A stretch of 64,000 bases of DNA from Bombyx mori (GCF_030269925.1 NC_085132.1:2874501-2938500), one strand, 5' to 3'. Shown: positions 31,971 through 43,744, numbered from the stretch's first letter. A program made the numbers and translations. Notes: generated by a model from the sequence alone, not told the origin.

Positions 31971-32975
31971 ACATAAAACCAGAAAATTCATTTTAATTAT
32001 GTATGCGGCAACTAACCCAAACCGAATAAAATGCAATTTTGTATTTTTTATATTAAAATTTCGCCTGAAGCCACCATCGAAAACGTCAGAAAATACATTA
32101 ATGTCACTGTCAAATTGACATATAACGTGTCGAGATATAAATCTAGCGGCGTTTGACGCGGTGACCCTGACACACATCCTAGCAACAACATGTATGCACT
32201 TATTATAGTTGCTAGGTTTACTAATACATAATACAAGGTTCTGAATGTTTCGTATCTATATTTACGGATTGCATATGAATGTGCGTTTCTTTATTGTCAT
32301 TGCTATTGACAGTGTTCGATGATCGAATTCGTTAATGAATAGAAAGGTTTGGAATACTACAGAAACAATAGTCCATAAACCAAGTTATGGACGTCAGGTT
32401 TTGACCAACGAATTGAGGACTATGTTTTAGGGTCGAGTGTGTTTTTTAATCAGATCCACGTTGCATTAAACAGAGCTCAGAGACAAATAAGTATTCTGAC
32501 ATTAACCATCCGTTTATTTCAATGTCTGATAATAATTTGAACACCTTATTGCCCTAGTGGTAACTTGACTAGTAAGCCACGGTGACTGCGTTTGATTATA
32601 ATCTGAATCGATATCATGGTCAAATTTATTTAATTTTCAAGGCTGGATAACATTCGTTCTTGTCTCAAAAGAAAAAACCAGCAGGAGCGACAACAACAAA
32701 CAATATCGGTCATCGGCCAATGTAAAAACCAGCTTCTGCCGGGCCGCGCAGAAATGTGATAATTGTGGTAAACATTGTAACATTAACACTTATTACTATT
32801 GAAATATAAGGAGGTGGTGGGACTGTAAGACTAAATTTCAACCCACACGGATGTCATCAAAGTAATAATATTAATTAATGTTCGCACGTGGATAACTGCG
32901 TTTTTATCCGGGCGAAAATCGACTCCGACTCGGATATATATCCGGAACTATTATGGAATGGAGGATGTGAGTACC
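31971..32975. other. Unassigned stretch, about 1 kb
   Basis: 32540-32600 has AGTGGTAACTTGACTAGTAAG and GTTTGATTATAATC, possibly a very decayed tRNA-like head. No coding gene seen. Confidence 0.35.
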
Positions 32976-32985
32976 TTGCGCTGTC

Positions 32986-33231
32986 TAAAGCGGACGGTTA
33001 GCGTGGTATGAACACGTGATGCCTAGAGAGAAGATGCATGTGACTAGGAGATGTATGGAAATGGTAGTGCAAGATAGAGGTCGACCGAAGAAGACATGGA
33101 TGGATTGTGTGAATGGCGATATGAGAGAGAGAGGAGTGAGTGTTGAGCTGACGGCTGATAGAAGAGAATGGAAGAGAAAAAATAGCTGTGCCGACCACAC
33201 CTAGTGGGATAAGGTGGAGAAAAAGAAGAAA
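32986..33231 (+). mobile_element. LINE family N: C-terminus of RTE-like polyprotein
   Basis: The frame 32986-33204 reads RLAWYEHVMPREKMHVTRR, then DRGRPKKTWMDCVNGDMRER and ADRREWKRK before a stop. This is the classic end of RTE-like insect LINE proteins (WYGHV..., GRPKKTW.D, DR.EW). An A/G-rich tail follows. It is a short 5'-truncated remnant; an inverted copy lies at 43745-43945. Confidence 0.85.
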
Positions 33232-33233
33232 AG

Positions 33234-33551
33234 AAATACGTACTTAAAAATTGTCGCGATTGCCTTCCACGGTAAAGGAATAGCATTGTGTAATAAAAAT
33301 AAAACCCGCAAAAATTTTATTTTGCGTAAATACTTTTGGTAGGACCTCTTGAGTCCGCACGGGTAAGTACCACTCTGGCTATTTCTGCCGTGAAGCAGTA
33401 ATGCGTTTCGGTTTGAAGGGCACCTATTGAAAATTGAAACTTGGAACTTATATCTGAAGGTGTGTAGCATTTACGTTGTTGATGTCTATTGGTAAACACT
33501 TAACACCAGGTGGACCATGAGATCGTCCACATACTTAGCGAAAAAAAAAAC
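33234..33551 (+). mobile_element. SINE family A with linker, head missing
   Basis: GAAATACGTACTTAAAAATT (linker), TTTTGGTAGGACCTCTTGAG, to ACTTAGCGAAAAAAAAAA. Several internal deletions. Confidence 0.88.
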
Positions 33552-33899
33552 TGTGTCACGCCGAGCCCTGTAAGCTTGTCTACCAATTAGGATAAAACTA
33601 TAAAATCTCCCTGAAAATACTGGCAGATAGGTACTTAAATAAAAGTAGGCTTACTCTCTCCTCCACGCCAGTCAACTGCAAGGCTTGCCTTTTACAAGTG
33701 CCACATTAAAACCGAAAATGTGATACAACAATTTTTCCGCCATCATTGTTAAGGCCATAGACAAGAAATGATGAGTTTTGAGATCAAGAGGTCAACTACC
33801 GCTTTCTAACCTATGCAGTATTACGACGCATCGATTCGTATGAATTTCATTTATCGAATAATTGGCGTATTTCGTGTGAAAGTCTCAGAACCGAATATA
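33552..33899. other. Unassigned spacer
   Basis: No gene or repeat match seen. Confidence 0.4.
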
Positions 33900-34038
33900 T
33901 GCAGTATTTGTGCACTTTCGCAGACATTAAGCTGTTAAGAAACCACCATTATTACACATTTAAACCCGAAGAAACACTAAATAGACAAAATAAAACAAAT
34001 CACACAACTTCACTCCTCGCGTTCCCGCCAAAAAGTCA
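33900..34038 (-). repeat. Family J terminal part, minus strand
   Basis: TTTGTGCACTTTCGCAGACA to CGCGTTCCCGCCAAAAAGTC, matching 37930-38064. The rest of the family is missing. Confidence 0.75.
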
Positions 34039-34785
34039 TAGCTATGAAAAGAATGTGTCAAGCTATAGATTATACACGAGTCGAAATATAGATAATATAA
34101 ATATTAAAAAAACCTAACTTAGCTACCTAACTTAGCCTTCTTTAGCTAACATTTTCAAAAGAAGAATAATCACGATTTCAAAATAATCTTAACGAAAATT
34201 ACAATCGAATACTCTTTTAGAAATATAAAACAATAATCTATAAAGTCCCAAGCATATATGTGTACCAACCTAAAAATGTTCGTAGTCCAGTGTCCGCAGA
34301 CCACAGATAATACACACATCGCGTAGCCCAACTAATGCATCGGACATAAAATTAATAAAGTTTCGAACTAATGCATAAACTATTCGCAAGCTCCGCATCG
34401 TACTCAGTTTTTACCGCACGAACAATAGAGAATCTATCGTCAGAGCTTTATACCGAAACATTTCAAATGAGAATACTTTAAGAAGTGCCGCTGTCAACGG
34501 ACACCGGCCATAATGAAGTCGGCACAGTGGAATGTGACGGCAGTCGGTCAACTTCTTCGATCGGTGCCAATAAAATATATTTAAATATGGTTTTCAAGTA
34601 TTTTAATTGTATTCAGTGGTACTTGTGAAGTTGAAGGATGGATCCTAGAAATGTTTGAATGGAATCCTTTCAAAGGCTACCCAGCTATTGCAGGGCGATA
34701 GAATGACCTTTATTTCGAAGTCTGGATAAATTAAGTCTTTGCTGTGAATTTTTCGATCAACTAAAAATAAAAAAATAATAGTTAA
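34039..34785. other. Unassigned spacer
   Basis: No gene or repeat match seen. Moderately AT-rich. Confidence 0.4.
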
Positions 34786-34945
34786 CAAAATACGCTTTTA
34801 TAGAAAATCCAACTAAAAAATAGAAAATAAATTTTAATAAATTTGAATTAAAAATAGTGTAAGAAAAAATTATTTTACTGTAATAAAGCGTGGGGTGCTT
34901 TTCAGGATATTATCAAAATAACCCTTCTAATCATATCTGTTCCTA
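34786..34945. repeat. Small shared repeat (family I)
   Basis: AGAAAATCCAACTAAAAAAT is the complement of sequence at about 12235-12265. GTGCTTTTCAGGATATTATC matches the tandem units at 12012-12180. The two parts are therefore arranged differently at the two loci. Confidence 0.6.
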
Positions 34946-34949
34946 AAAT

Positions 34950-35152
34950 ATACCCGTGCAGACTCAAAGAGGTTCTACCACCAGCAAAATAGTTTCTGAG
35001 TTTCTGAACTGAAGGTAGGCAGCGGCTTGGCTCTGCCCCTGGCATTGCTGAAGTCCATGGGCGACGGTAACCACTCACCATCAGGTGGGCCGTATGCTCG
35101 ACAGTCTATAAGGGCAATAAAAAAAAAGAAGTTTAAATAGTTTCTGACGTCA
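34950..35152 (-). mobile_element. SINE A stub and flank, split by a LINE B tail
   Basis: 34950-34985 is the 5' end of a minus-strand SINE A (ACCCGTGCAGACTCAAAGAG, TTCTACCACCAG). Its flank AAAATAGTTTCTGA...GACGTCAC equals, inverted, the flank at 14900-14939. A LINE B tail (35014-35129) is inserted in the flank, with GAAG on both sides. Confidence 0.7.
35014..35129 (+). mobile_element. LINE family B short tail
   Basis: GGTAGGCAGCGGCTTGGCTC to GGGCAATAAAAAAAAAG. It starts at the recurrent breakpoint. Confidence 0.88.
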
Positions 35153-35512
35153 CCGAAAGGTCGTGTTACGCTTCGTTTAAAAACGTTTTTTTTTTTTATC
35201 AATTCGTATTAAATTAATTATCCCATAGTTCTCGTGTTCGTCGAAGCGCTCAAGTTTCCACTTGGGACTGCATTCGACATTGTCAGTTACAATGTCATCA
35301 CAAATAAAAAAACGTTGATTACATAAATTCATTTTAGTTTAGAAGTAGCTTGAGCTTTCTCTTTCTTTATCTGCGTACTTACATGTATTCCCGTCTCACT
35401 CGCACGACCGCATGAATGAATCAATGAAATGACCTGATTTCTTAATTAAAAATGATTAGTCTTGCAATTCGGATTTCAAGTACTTATTATGTCATTTCTG
35501 TGCATGAACTAT
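35153..35512. other. Unassigned spacer
   Basis: T-run at about 35186-35198. No gene or repeat match. Confidence 0.4.
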
Positions 35513-35807
35513 CTTATATATATAAATGAATTGCTGTTCGTTAGTCTCACTAAAACTCGAGAACGGCTGGACCGATATGGCTAATTTTGGTCTTAAATTA
35601 GTTGTGGAAGTCCAGAGAAGGTTTAAAAGGTAGATAAATATGAAAATGCTAGGATTTATATAAAAATATATTAACAATTTTGTTTTTCCTTTGATGTGTC
35701 GCCCCCGTCCGACGGATTCCTTTAGTGTGTTTTAAGTTTATTTTATACAAAAGCTTAGTCTTTTATTTATCGATTGAGGCACTACGAATTCTGCCGGCTC
35801 AACTAGT
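35513..35807 (+). mobile_element. Helitron family E, complete
   Basis: TCTTATATATATAAATGAAT start and GCCGGCTCAACTAGT end, with the GAACGGCTGGACCGAT and CGACGGATTCC blocks. Confidence 0.88.
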
Positions 35808-36167
35808 AAATGATAAATGTGTTGATTGAAATTACATATTTAAGATAAGATTTACTGTTAATGTCACTGTAGTTTTTGAACAGAGCAAGCAAGAGTATGA
35901 CGTCACAGCTATCACCACAATCCAATCTGAAGCTAAATATGTGTGAGACATCTACATTCGATGTTGTATCCATATGACCGTTCTGTTTTATATTACGCTG
36001 TGTCCCCTCATAATAATAGTTAAAACAGTTCAAAGACTTCATTATTGCGAAATGACCACCGGTATTCAGAATATTGGCAATAAGTTGAAGATTATTCTCA
36101 TTATATTTATTGGTTAATAATTAATCCGAATTATTCCAATAGATCGGTAACCAACGGACTTTAATTT
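35808..36167. other. Unassigned spacer
   Basis: No gene or repeat match seen; the minus-strand ORF at 35803-36042 has no motif. Confidence 0.4.
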
Positions 36168-36347
36168 AACCCTTAGAGTTTCTGTCGGATCTTCTCAGTG
36201 GGTCGCGATTCCGATCCGGTAATAGATTCTTCGAAGTACTGCTCTTGCTAGGGCTAGTGTTATTAATTTCACCAGGTTTGATCCCTGTTTGAACCCACTG
36301 GTTTGGCCAATCTAGTATAACCCCTCGAGGTACTGGAATAGAAAAAA
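36168..36347 (+). mobile_element. SINE-like family C, decayed
   Basis: GAGTTTCTGTCGGATCTTCT, CGATCCGGTAATAGATTCTT, CTCTTGCTAGGGCTAGTG, to TGGAATAGAAAAAAG. Confidence 0.82.
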
Positions 36348-36908
36348 GATCTACTGTTATGATTGATCATTGATTGTTAAAAAGTTTGATTTGTGGCCGT
36401 GCATACCACGACACTTTTGCGTGATAAATAAAAAAACACATATATCGTTGACGTGTTAATTTTGTTGCTTTGATTTTCTGTGATATGGAATTGAATGTGA
36501 CTTAATGTTTCGTGTTGAATATGAATGTTCCTTTATATGTTTGTTTTACATTCCTAAATGCTTTTGGCTTTGAAGGCTTTTGCCACATTACCGTTGTCAT
36601 TACCAGGGTTGTCCTAAAAATATCGATACGTGGATATATCGATACTGCTAACTGATATTTACCTAATGCTCCGATATATCGATGCATCGTATGTTTTTTC
36701 GTCTCGATTTATACACATACTAAGATGTTTAGTATTGAATGAGTTGTTTTTGTTCCCTCTGCCTAAAGGAGTATGAGAAGATTTGGCGAGAAACACATTG
36801 GGTTAATAAGGTCTGTTGATGAAATTCCGGTGCACTTTGTCTGAAGTGATTAATTAGGCTCATAAATACTGCAAAATGAATTGGAAATTTTCACTCCGGT
36901 AATATTTC
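36348..36908. other. Spacer with TATCGATA cluster
   Basis: TATCGATA at 36621-36628 and 36637-36644 and TATCGATG at 36677-36684, within 65 bp. These are the core of insect DREF/BEAF-32 sites. A family C scrap lies at 36770-36806 (AGATTTGGCGAGAAAC). No gene seen. Confidence 0.4.
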
Positions 36909-37256
36909 AGAAATACGTACTCAACAAATGTTCACTATTGACTTCCACAGTGAAGGAATAACATCGTGTAATAAAAATCAAACCCGCAAAATTATAATTT
37001 GCGTAATTACTGGTGGTAGGACCTCTTGTGAATCCGCACGGGTAGGTACCACCACCCTGCATATTTCTGACGTGAAGCAGTAATGCGTTTCGGTTTGAAG
37101 GGTGCGGTAGCCGTTGTAACTATACTTGAGATCTTAGAACTTATATCTCAAGGTGGGTGGCGCATTTACGTTATAGATGTCTATGGGCTCCAGTAACCAC
37201 TTAACACCGGGTGGGCTGTGAGCTCGTCCACCCATCTAAGAAAAAGAAAAAAAAGA
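36909..37256 (+). mobile_element. SINE family A with linker, head missing
   Basis: AAATACGTACTCAACAAATG, AATTTGCGTAATTACTGGTG and the whole body to CATCTAAGAAAAAGAAAAAA. One of the better preserved copies. Confidence 0.92.
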
Positions 37257-37607
37257 ACATCACTCATGATACCAAATAAATACAAAGATGACAAAAAAGC
37301 ATCTTGATTTACATAATCATTGTTTGCGTAAGCTATGAATTTATTATTCCCGCGTATTTAATTTTCAAACGATTTAATGATATTAGTGAAAAAAAAAAGC
37401 GAACGGAATAATTCATTCGCGTAATATATGCGTGTTTCCGGTTCATTAATTCGTAACGTGCTCTGTTGTTTTTGCTTTTCTGATCCACCGTTGAGAATAT
37501 TGCGGGTTCGATAATATAGTATCGATCGATGCGAACATTGCGGAGGTATACCTACAAACGTAGCCTTTCAGTTAATGTTTAATGTGTATCTGTTATAAAA
37601 TATAGTT
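37257..37607. other. Unassigned spacer
   Basis: No gene or repeat match seen. Confidence 0.4.
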
Positions 37608-38065
37608 TTTTTTATGACCTGGTAACAGAGACATTTAGGTCGTATCTTATTTGGAAAATGTTTTTTTTTAAGGGATTTTATGACCTGGTAACTAATACCT
37701 TTAAGTCATGTCTTATTTTAATTTATATTCATATTTTTATGAAAAATGATATTATGGAGTGAAATGAAATGAAGATGATTAATTTGAGACATTAATCTAC
37801 TGGGATGAAATTAGATGATATGGGATGAAATATAATCTCAGTAAAATAGTGGTCATTTACTAAGATTTTTACAGTGGACTTTTTGGAGGATCCCGAGAAG
37901 TTACGTCCAGCGGCTTTGTTTCATTTTCCAACATTTGTGCACTTTCACAGATATTAAACAGTTAATAAACCACCATTATTACACATTTAAACCCGAAGAA
38001 ACACTAAATAGACAAAATAAAACAAATCACACAACTTCACTCCTCGCGTTCCCGCCAAAAAGTCC
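37608..38065 (-). repeat. Family J repeat, full copy, minus strand
   Basis: Runs from the complement of GGACTTTTTGGCGGGAACG (38065) to TTTTATGACCTGGTAAC. The last 40-50 nt are present twice (37612-37650 and 37672-37712), a small tandem duplication of the tail. Confidence 0.75.
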
Positions 38066-39243
38066 TTTGGAAAATGTTCATACTTTGAATATAATATAGA
38101 TGGTTCGTGGACAATGTCATAGATTATACTGTGCCTCTTGTGACAGTTGACATTGTTGATGATATTTATATGTGTCAAACTTAATTCGATATAATTAAAA
38201 CGTTCAAATACATATCGAACGACAGCGATGCATCAATGCTTAGAATGCTTTCATTAACTCGGTACGTATGTTTGTTTGTATGTAACAGAATCTTTGAACG
38301 TTTTTTCACAGACTTCAAGACGAGAAAGATCGATGAGGATACAACAATTTTATAACTTCACTTTAACATCCTGATCTGTATCGACAGATCAACAAATAAA
38401 GATGAAATTGTTGTTTTAGTAATTAAACTACATACCTTTAATATTCTGTCAATGTTCCAATTGATTCATAAAGCTTATATGTCACTTCCTATCTGAAGTA
38501 GTTACCTTGAGACATGAAGTCGACAGGACCACACGAGCCCTCAAAATCATATGTACAAAAAAAATCATTTAATAAGACTTGGATTAATGTCTGATGCCCC
38601 TAAGCCTATTGTTCGGGTCAAATTGAAAAAAAAACACAATCTTCATAAGCTCAAAAATAACATTCCAATTTCAAAAATATGTTTTCACGTAAAAATGTTC
38701 CCCTAATACCTACACGGATTATCTAATCCACTCGCCAACGGAATATCAATCCGTATCAGTTGATAAATTACAGTCACACCCACTACTAGCTGATATTCGC
38801 GTAACAGATAACACTTGTAAAAGTACCTGGGTTTTATATGGATATTTACGACACAGCGGACGTGACTCAAGATGATTAGTGAGCCATAAAAAAATACATT
38901 CTGGTTATTGAGAAAGCTTGCAAATTTTACCTAATTTTTTTGCCTAATTCTGCTGCGATGCAGTCACACATTAGCGAGAGAGCCGTTATATAACACAATT
39001 GAGACATCGACCTCATGTCTCAAAGGGGGTAGCGGCACTCACGCTTATAGACTCAAATAATCACACTATCTTGATGTAGGCTACATAACAATATATATAG
39101 AGCAGCCCTAAATATTTCACTTTGAAAAAAAAACAGTTATTTCTTAACAACAAATCGACGCCTTTATTTGTTTATGTGCGTAACGCTTTAATAAAAACAA
39201 AAGCAAGTCATTCAATCGTTTTTAACACACCCACAAATACCTA
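38066..39243. other. Unassigned stretch, about 1.2 kb
   Basis: About 38265-38300 shares TGTATGTAACAGAATCTTTG with about 11785. No gene seen. The 3-bp steps around the maT left end start here. Confidence 0.4.
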
Positions 39244-40543
39244 GTCAGGTCATAAATTCTGTCACATGTTTAATGTCAAATAGTTGAAACAAGTTTATTC
39301 ATTATGTAACCATTCATATACCAAAATGAACTTAACAAAACATAGATTCTTATGACACTAAAGTTCATTTAAAATGACCTCAGTGATTTTGAATACAGGC
39401 CTTCAATCTGCGCGGCCAGTCGTCTATCGCAGCACGAACGAGGTCCATGTCAATATCGGCGGCTGCCTTAATCAAGGATGTCTTGAGTAACTCCAAATTG
39501 GGATGAGGCTTTGAGCACGCCTTTTCCTCCAAGTGTTGCCATATCTTGTAATCTAACGGATTCAAATCTGGACTGGAGGAGGACCAGTCTTCGTGCCGGA
39601 TGAAGTCAATTTCATGCGCCGCCAGCCAGTCTTGTGTGCTCTTCGGTCTATGAGCTGGCGCCGAATCTTGTTGGAATACCCAGTGCCTGTTATTGAACAT
39701 GGTATGAGAAACAAGTTCCACAAGGTTCGTCAGGACTGTATTTTGATACACAACTGCATTCGTTTTTACACCTTTCTTACAAAAATGTACCTCTGTTAAG
39801 CCCCAATAAGAAACTCCCAACCATACCATGAGCGAGGATGGAAAATGAACTCGTTGGACACGCGGAATACGGTTGCTCGCTTCTTCACTACTGTGTGCGT
39901 ACACCTTATCATTTTCTTTGTTGTAGCTCTCTTCTACGGTAAAAATTTTTTCATCCGAAAAAAGAATTTCCCGATATTTTTTTCCCGCGTACCGCTTCAA
40001 CAAAGCGCGGCATCTCTTCAGTCTCAGGTCCATTAGACGAGCATTCAAACGATGTCCTGTTTTTCTTCGATATGCCCGAAGCCCTGAGTCTTCATTTAAC
40101 ACCCTTTTCACCGTGGTTCTGCTTAACCCCATCTGAAGGGCCAACAGTTTCTGCTTACGTTTGGGATTTCTTTGACTTCGCGCATTCACAGCTTTTGTCA
40201 CTGCTGGAGTCCTAACAGACCGAGGGCGACCACTTCTTGACCTGTCATCTATACTAGAGTCTTCATTGTATCGTTTGATGGTACGATAAACGAATCTTTT
40301 GATTATATTCAAATTTTTCAGTATGTTAAAAATTTGCATTGGCGCGTAACCGCAACGATGCAACGCAATAACTGCAACACGGTCTTCTTTAAGCGTCCAC
40401 TCCATATTTAAAAAATGAGTAAAATTCTAAAATTATACATTTTTATTTTCATGAACAATTCGAAATTCGAATCCAATAAACTTTTTTGTGGCCAGCATTT
40501 TAAAAGAAAAGTTTTTACTGTGTGACAATACTTATGACCTGAC
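39244..40543 (-). mobile_element. maT-type (DD37D) mariner-like transposon, apparently complete
   Basis: 1300 bp bounded by inverted repeats GTCAGGTCATAAATTCTGTC (39244) and, on the other strand, GTCAGGTCATAAGTATTGTC (40543). TA lies immediately outside each end (39242-39243 and 40544-40545), the expected Tc1/mariner target duplication. It encodes one long uninterrupted transposase on the minus strand. A dead relative occupies 53647-54957 in the opposite orientation. Confidence 0.93.
39380..40405 (-). CDS. Mariner-superfamily transposase, maT clade (DD37D)
   Basis: 341 codons, a normal length for the family, starting at the first ATG after the inverted repeat (MEWTLKEDRVAVIALHRCGY). Residues 1-50 form the first helix-turn-helix. 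A GRPR motif is at 59-62, followed by a second HTH region (LALQMGLSRTTVKRVL, 88-103). The catalytic triad is D151 (LFSDEKIF), D247 (FQQDSAPAHR) and D285 (PDLNPLDYKIW). The spacing of 37 residues between the last two defines the DD37D (maT) group known from Lepidoptera. No stop or frameshift was seen, so it could still make a full-length protein that cuts and pastes its own element at TA sites. Whether it is expressed or active cannot be judged here. Confidence 0.93.
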   Translation of the reverse strand: MEWTLKEDRVAVIALHRCGYAPMQIFNILKNLNIIKRFVYRTIKRYNEDSSIDDRSRSGRPRSVRTPAVTKAVNARSQRNPKRKQKLLALQMGLSRTTVKRVLNEDSGLRAYRRKTGHRLNARLMDLRLKRCRALLKRYAGKKYREILFSDEKIFTVEESYNKENDKVYAHSSEEASNRIPRVQRVHFPSSLMVWLGVSYWGLTEVHFCKKGVKTNAVVYQNTVLTNLVELVSHTMFNNRHWVFQQDSAPAHRPKSTQDWLAAHEIDFIRHEDWSSSSPDLNPLDYKIWQHLEEKACSKPHPNLELLKTSLIKAAADIDMDLVRAAIDDWPRRLKACIQNH

Positions 40544-42919
40544 TAGTTATTTATTATGAACGTAATTATAATTACTTGTATATACCTTTTCATTACACAG
40601 AAACAAACAGTTCTGATCGTTGCAAATTTTATTAACATAATACGTTCTTTAATACGCAAAGGAAAAGAACCTTTAATATCATTGATGGAAAGGTACAGTT
40701 TCGTTAATGAAAAAAGGTATACATACGACCTTTTTGTTCGTTTTCGGGTTACGCATCAATGGTTTTTCGGTATTTAATCTGTCTTCACGCTACATCGTTC
40801 CGGGGTGGGCACACACACGTGTTCTGCCTACTGATGAACTATCGATCGGTTATTGATCGCTATACCTCCTCCTTGGCTTTTGTAACGCGCTGTTATTGTA
40901 GACGCAGGCTTAGGCAACGATCAGCGTCGTGCAATTTTATCGTATCGTTCGGATAAAATATCGTATCGATATTTAATATCGTATCGGAATAAATATCGTT
41001 ACGTCAAAATCTTTATCTGGTAGCACTACGGGATGTGATTGTTGTCTTTTTGGGCATTATATTCTTTTTTCAAAAAGTCCGCTTAAGGCTCACTAAATTC
41101 TCACAATTTTAATAGATTCTGCAAAGAACTACTCTTATTAGCTCTCAACAGCAAACAAAATTGCAAATTATGTAGTGATAATGGAAACTTAAATTCAAGA
41201 AAAATTACTCATATTGAAAATTATTCGGATATGAGAGTAGTCTTCGAGAAATACGTAAAAATGTTATATGTGACTCACACAAAGTCACGGAAACAACAGG
41301 TAAGAACTACAGTAGACACGCATTACGTATAAACATGTCAAAAGTAAATGAAGCAATTCATCACTAAAGGTAAAATGTAGATATTTATTTGCCTAATTAA
41401 ATAAATTTAAAAAAAAACACGAAGGAGCGCCAATAAAACTGTACATTAAGCTATAAAATATGATCAATTTACGCTTTGAGTAAAAACGTGAATACAACCA
41501 TAAATGAATATACTATTACTCTTTTTAAAGCTGTTATTAAAATTTATTCAAGCCTCAAAACTGTCAACCATTGCCAACGTTAACAAAAAAAAAAAAAAAA
41601 ACTCAAACACTAGTACTTAATCAAACAGCCTTCTAAGGAATACGTTTATGTACGAGATGCTCTTTAAAAAAAAAAACAACAATTCGCGTGCAACGACCGC
41701 TAGATGGTCGAGAAAAAATATTTTAAATTACATAAATAATGGCAAATTAGTTCTTAGTGCCGCAGTTTAAAGTTCTTTTTCGTATAAATAACAACGAGGC
41801 AGATGCTCGAAACTAAGATTAGGGGGAACTAAAGCATAAAAACCGTCGACCAATCGCGACCTGTTTTCGTATTCCGTCTCTTTTGCTCTCTAATGGTCAA
41901 TTTTTTGCCATCTTATTCTAATTCTAAATTCAAATAACGTTCGATTGTCGAGGCGAGTGACCTTATGTCATACGCGTGTTACGCACTTGGAGAAAATGGC
42001 GGCACTTAATTTTATGTTTTTTTTTGTAGTTGATTATGATCAATTCGTTTTTGCTATGGTCGCGGTTGCATGAGCCACGATGGGAAGATAAACTATAAAC
42101 AACGTTTCATGGTAATTTTTATAGGTTTTTTTTAGCAAGTCAATTCATTGTTATGTTTCATTAATTCACATTTTTAATGTTAACAGCGTTTATCAAACTT
42201 AATTCGCTATGAATAATTTTAATATTTAAATTTGATTACTATGGTACGTATACTGCGTATTGAAATTATTTTAACGTAATTAGCATACCTACCTGCGTGT
42301 TTATTAAAAGATAATGTTAATTTAAAACGAATAAAAAAAAAACATAAGTTGTGAATTTTAATGAGATTGACATATCCAATTATTAGTGTTCGAATTTACG
42401 GGCACTTAACGGAAACTATTTTAAATAATGGCGCGCGGATTCTTTTTTTTTATCGCGCTTTGAGTTACGAACGTATTTAGTACTATTTATTATTAATTGA
42501 TGAATATGTTACATTTTTGTAAGGATACTATAAAAATCGCTCTGAATTGAGAACTAACTAAATAAGTTCTAGTAATATTTTCGAGCCTAAAAACGTGGTA
42601 GGTGGCATAATTGATGTAAGTTAGCAGTAGAGGTAACCTAAGCGTCGGCTACTTAGCGACACGTGGACCGTATGCTCATCTGTTCATTATAAAAACATTG
42701 CATTTAAAAAATATCGATAAAATCAACGCTCAACTAGTGCATTACCTTGGTCTTGTTATCCTATAGAATAGACATCATACCACGACGCAGCTGATGAAAA
42801 TATCAGTAAATCTAAACAATTCCTCTTCATAATAAACTAAGCAAAGTGATGAATGGCGTTTCGTGTTAGCGAAATTTAAAAATGTAAAATATTCAACAAT
42901 GCCATTTACATTTAGAAGT
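40544..42919. other. Repeat-poor stretch, about 2.4 kb
   Basis: Mostly AT-rich and without recognised transposon copies. 40938-41000 is full of ATATCGTATCGATATT-like motifs, including TATCGATA at 40964-40971. A family C scrap may lie at about 41110-41155. A-runs occur at about 41588-41601. No exon recognised. Confidence 0.45.
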
Positions 42920-43163
42920 TTTTTTTTATTGCTTAGATGGGTGGACAAGTTCACAGCCCACCTGGTGTTAAGTGGTTACTGGAGCCCATAGACATCTACA
43001 ATGTAAATGCGCCACCCATCTTGAGATATAAGTTCTAAGGTCTCAGTATAGTTACAACGGCTATCCCACCCTTCAAACCGAAATGCATTACTGCTTCACG
43101 GCAGAAATAGGCGGGGTGGTGGTACCTACCCGTGCGGACTCACAAAAGGTCCTACCACCAGTG
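42920..43163 (-). mobile_element. SINE family A, minus strand
   Basis: T-run tail, GCTTAGATGGGTGGACAAGT, complete headless body to the complement of CACTGGTGGTAGGACC. Confidence 0.92.
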
Positions 43164-43239
43164 ATGGACTAAAACAGCGCAACCCTTAACTTATTGCTAT
43201 TAAAAAGAATCGATTGACGAACACTGTTTTCCCATATAC

Positions 43240-43412
43240 ACAACCCATTGAGTTTCTGGCTGAATCCTCTCAATAAATAAGTTCCGCGAAGCACCGCTCT
43301 TGCTACAGCTAACGTTAGCAAATTCCCTCAAGTTGAGCCCGTGTGTTCACCTACCCTTCCGAACGTAGCTGGAATAGCCTCATAGGCTACCAGAAAATAG
43401 GTAGGAAAAAAC
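43240..43412 (+). mobile_element. SINE-like family C, decayed
   Basis: ACCCATTGAGTTTCTGGCTG, CGCGAAGCACCGCTCTTGCT, to AATAGGTAGGAAAAAA. Confidence 0.82.
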
Positions 43413-43437
43413 AAAATGCAACTGTTTTGATTTGGCC

Positions 43438-43725
43438 TAATATATAAAAATGAATTGCTGTTCGTTAGTCTCGTTAAAACTCGAGAACGGCTGGACCGAT
43501 TTGACTAATTTTGGTCTTCAATTATTTGTGGAAGTCCGGAAAAGTTTTAAAAGGTAAATAAATATGAAAATGCTCGGAAGTAAATAAAAATAACAATTTC
43601 GTTTTTCCTTTGATGTGTCAACCGTCGGACGGATTCCTTTTGTTTGTTTTATGTTTATTTTATACAAAAGTTTAGGTCTTTTATTTATCGATTGAGGCAC
43701 TACGAAGCCTGCCGGTTCAGCTAGT
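43438..43725 (+). mobile_element. Helitron family E
   Basis: Starts within the 5' terminus (AATATATAAAAATGAATTGC) and ends GCCGGTTCAGCTAGT; the first few bases are missing. Confidence 0.88.
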
Positions 43726-43744
43726 CATATAAAGAAAAATGAAC

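Noticed and set aside
33899..34117. 72-codon ORF
   Set aside because: It lies in the family J repeat and is opposed by similar-length frames in the other copies.
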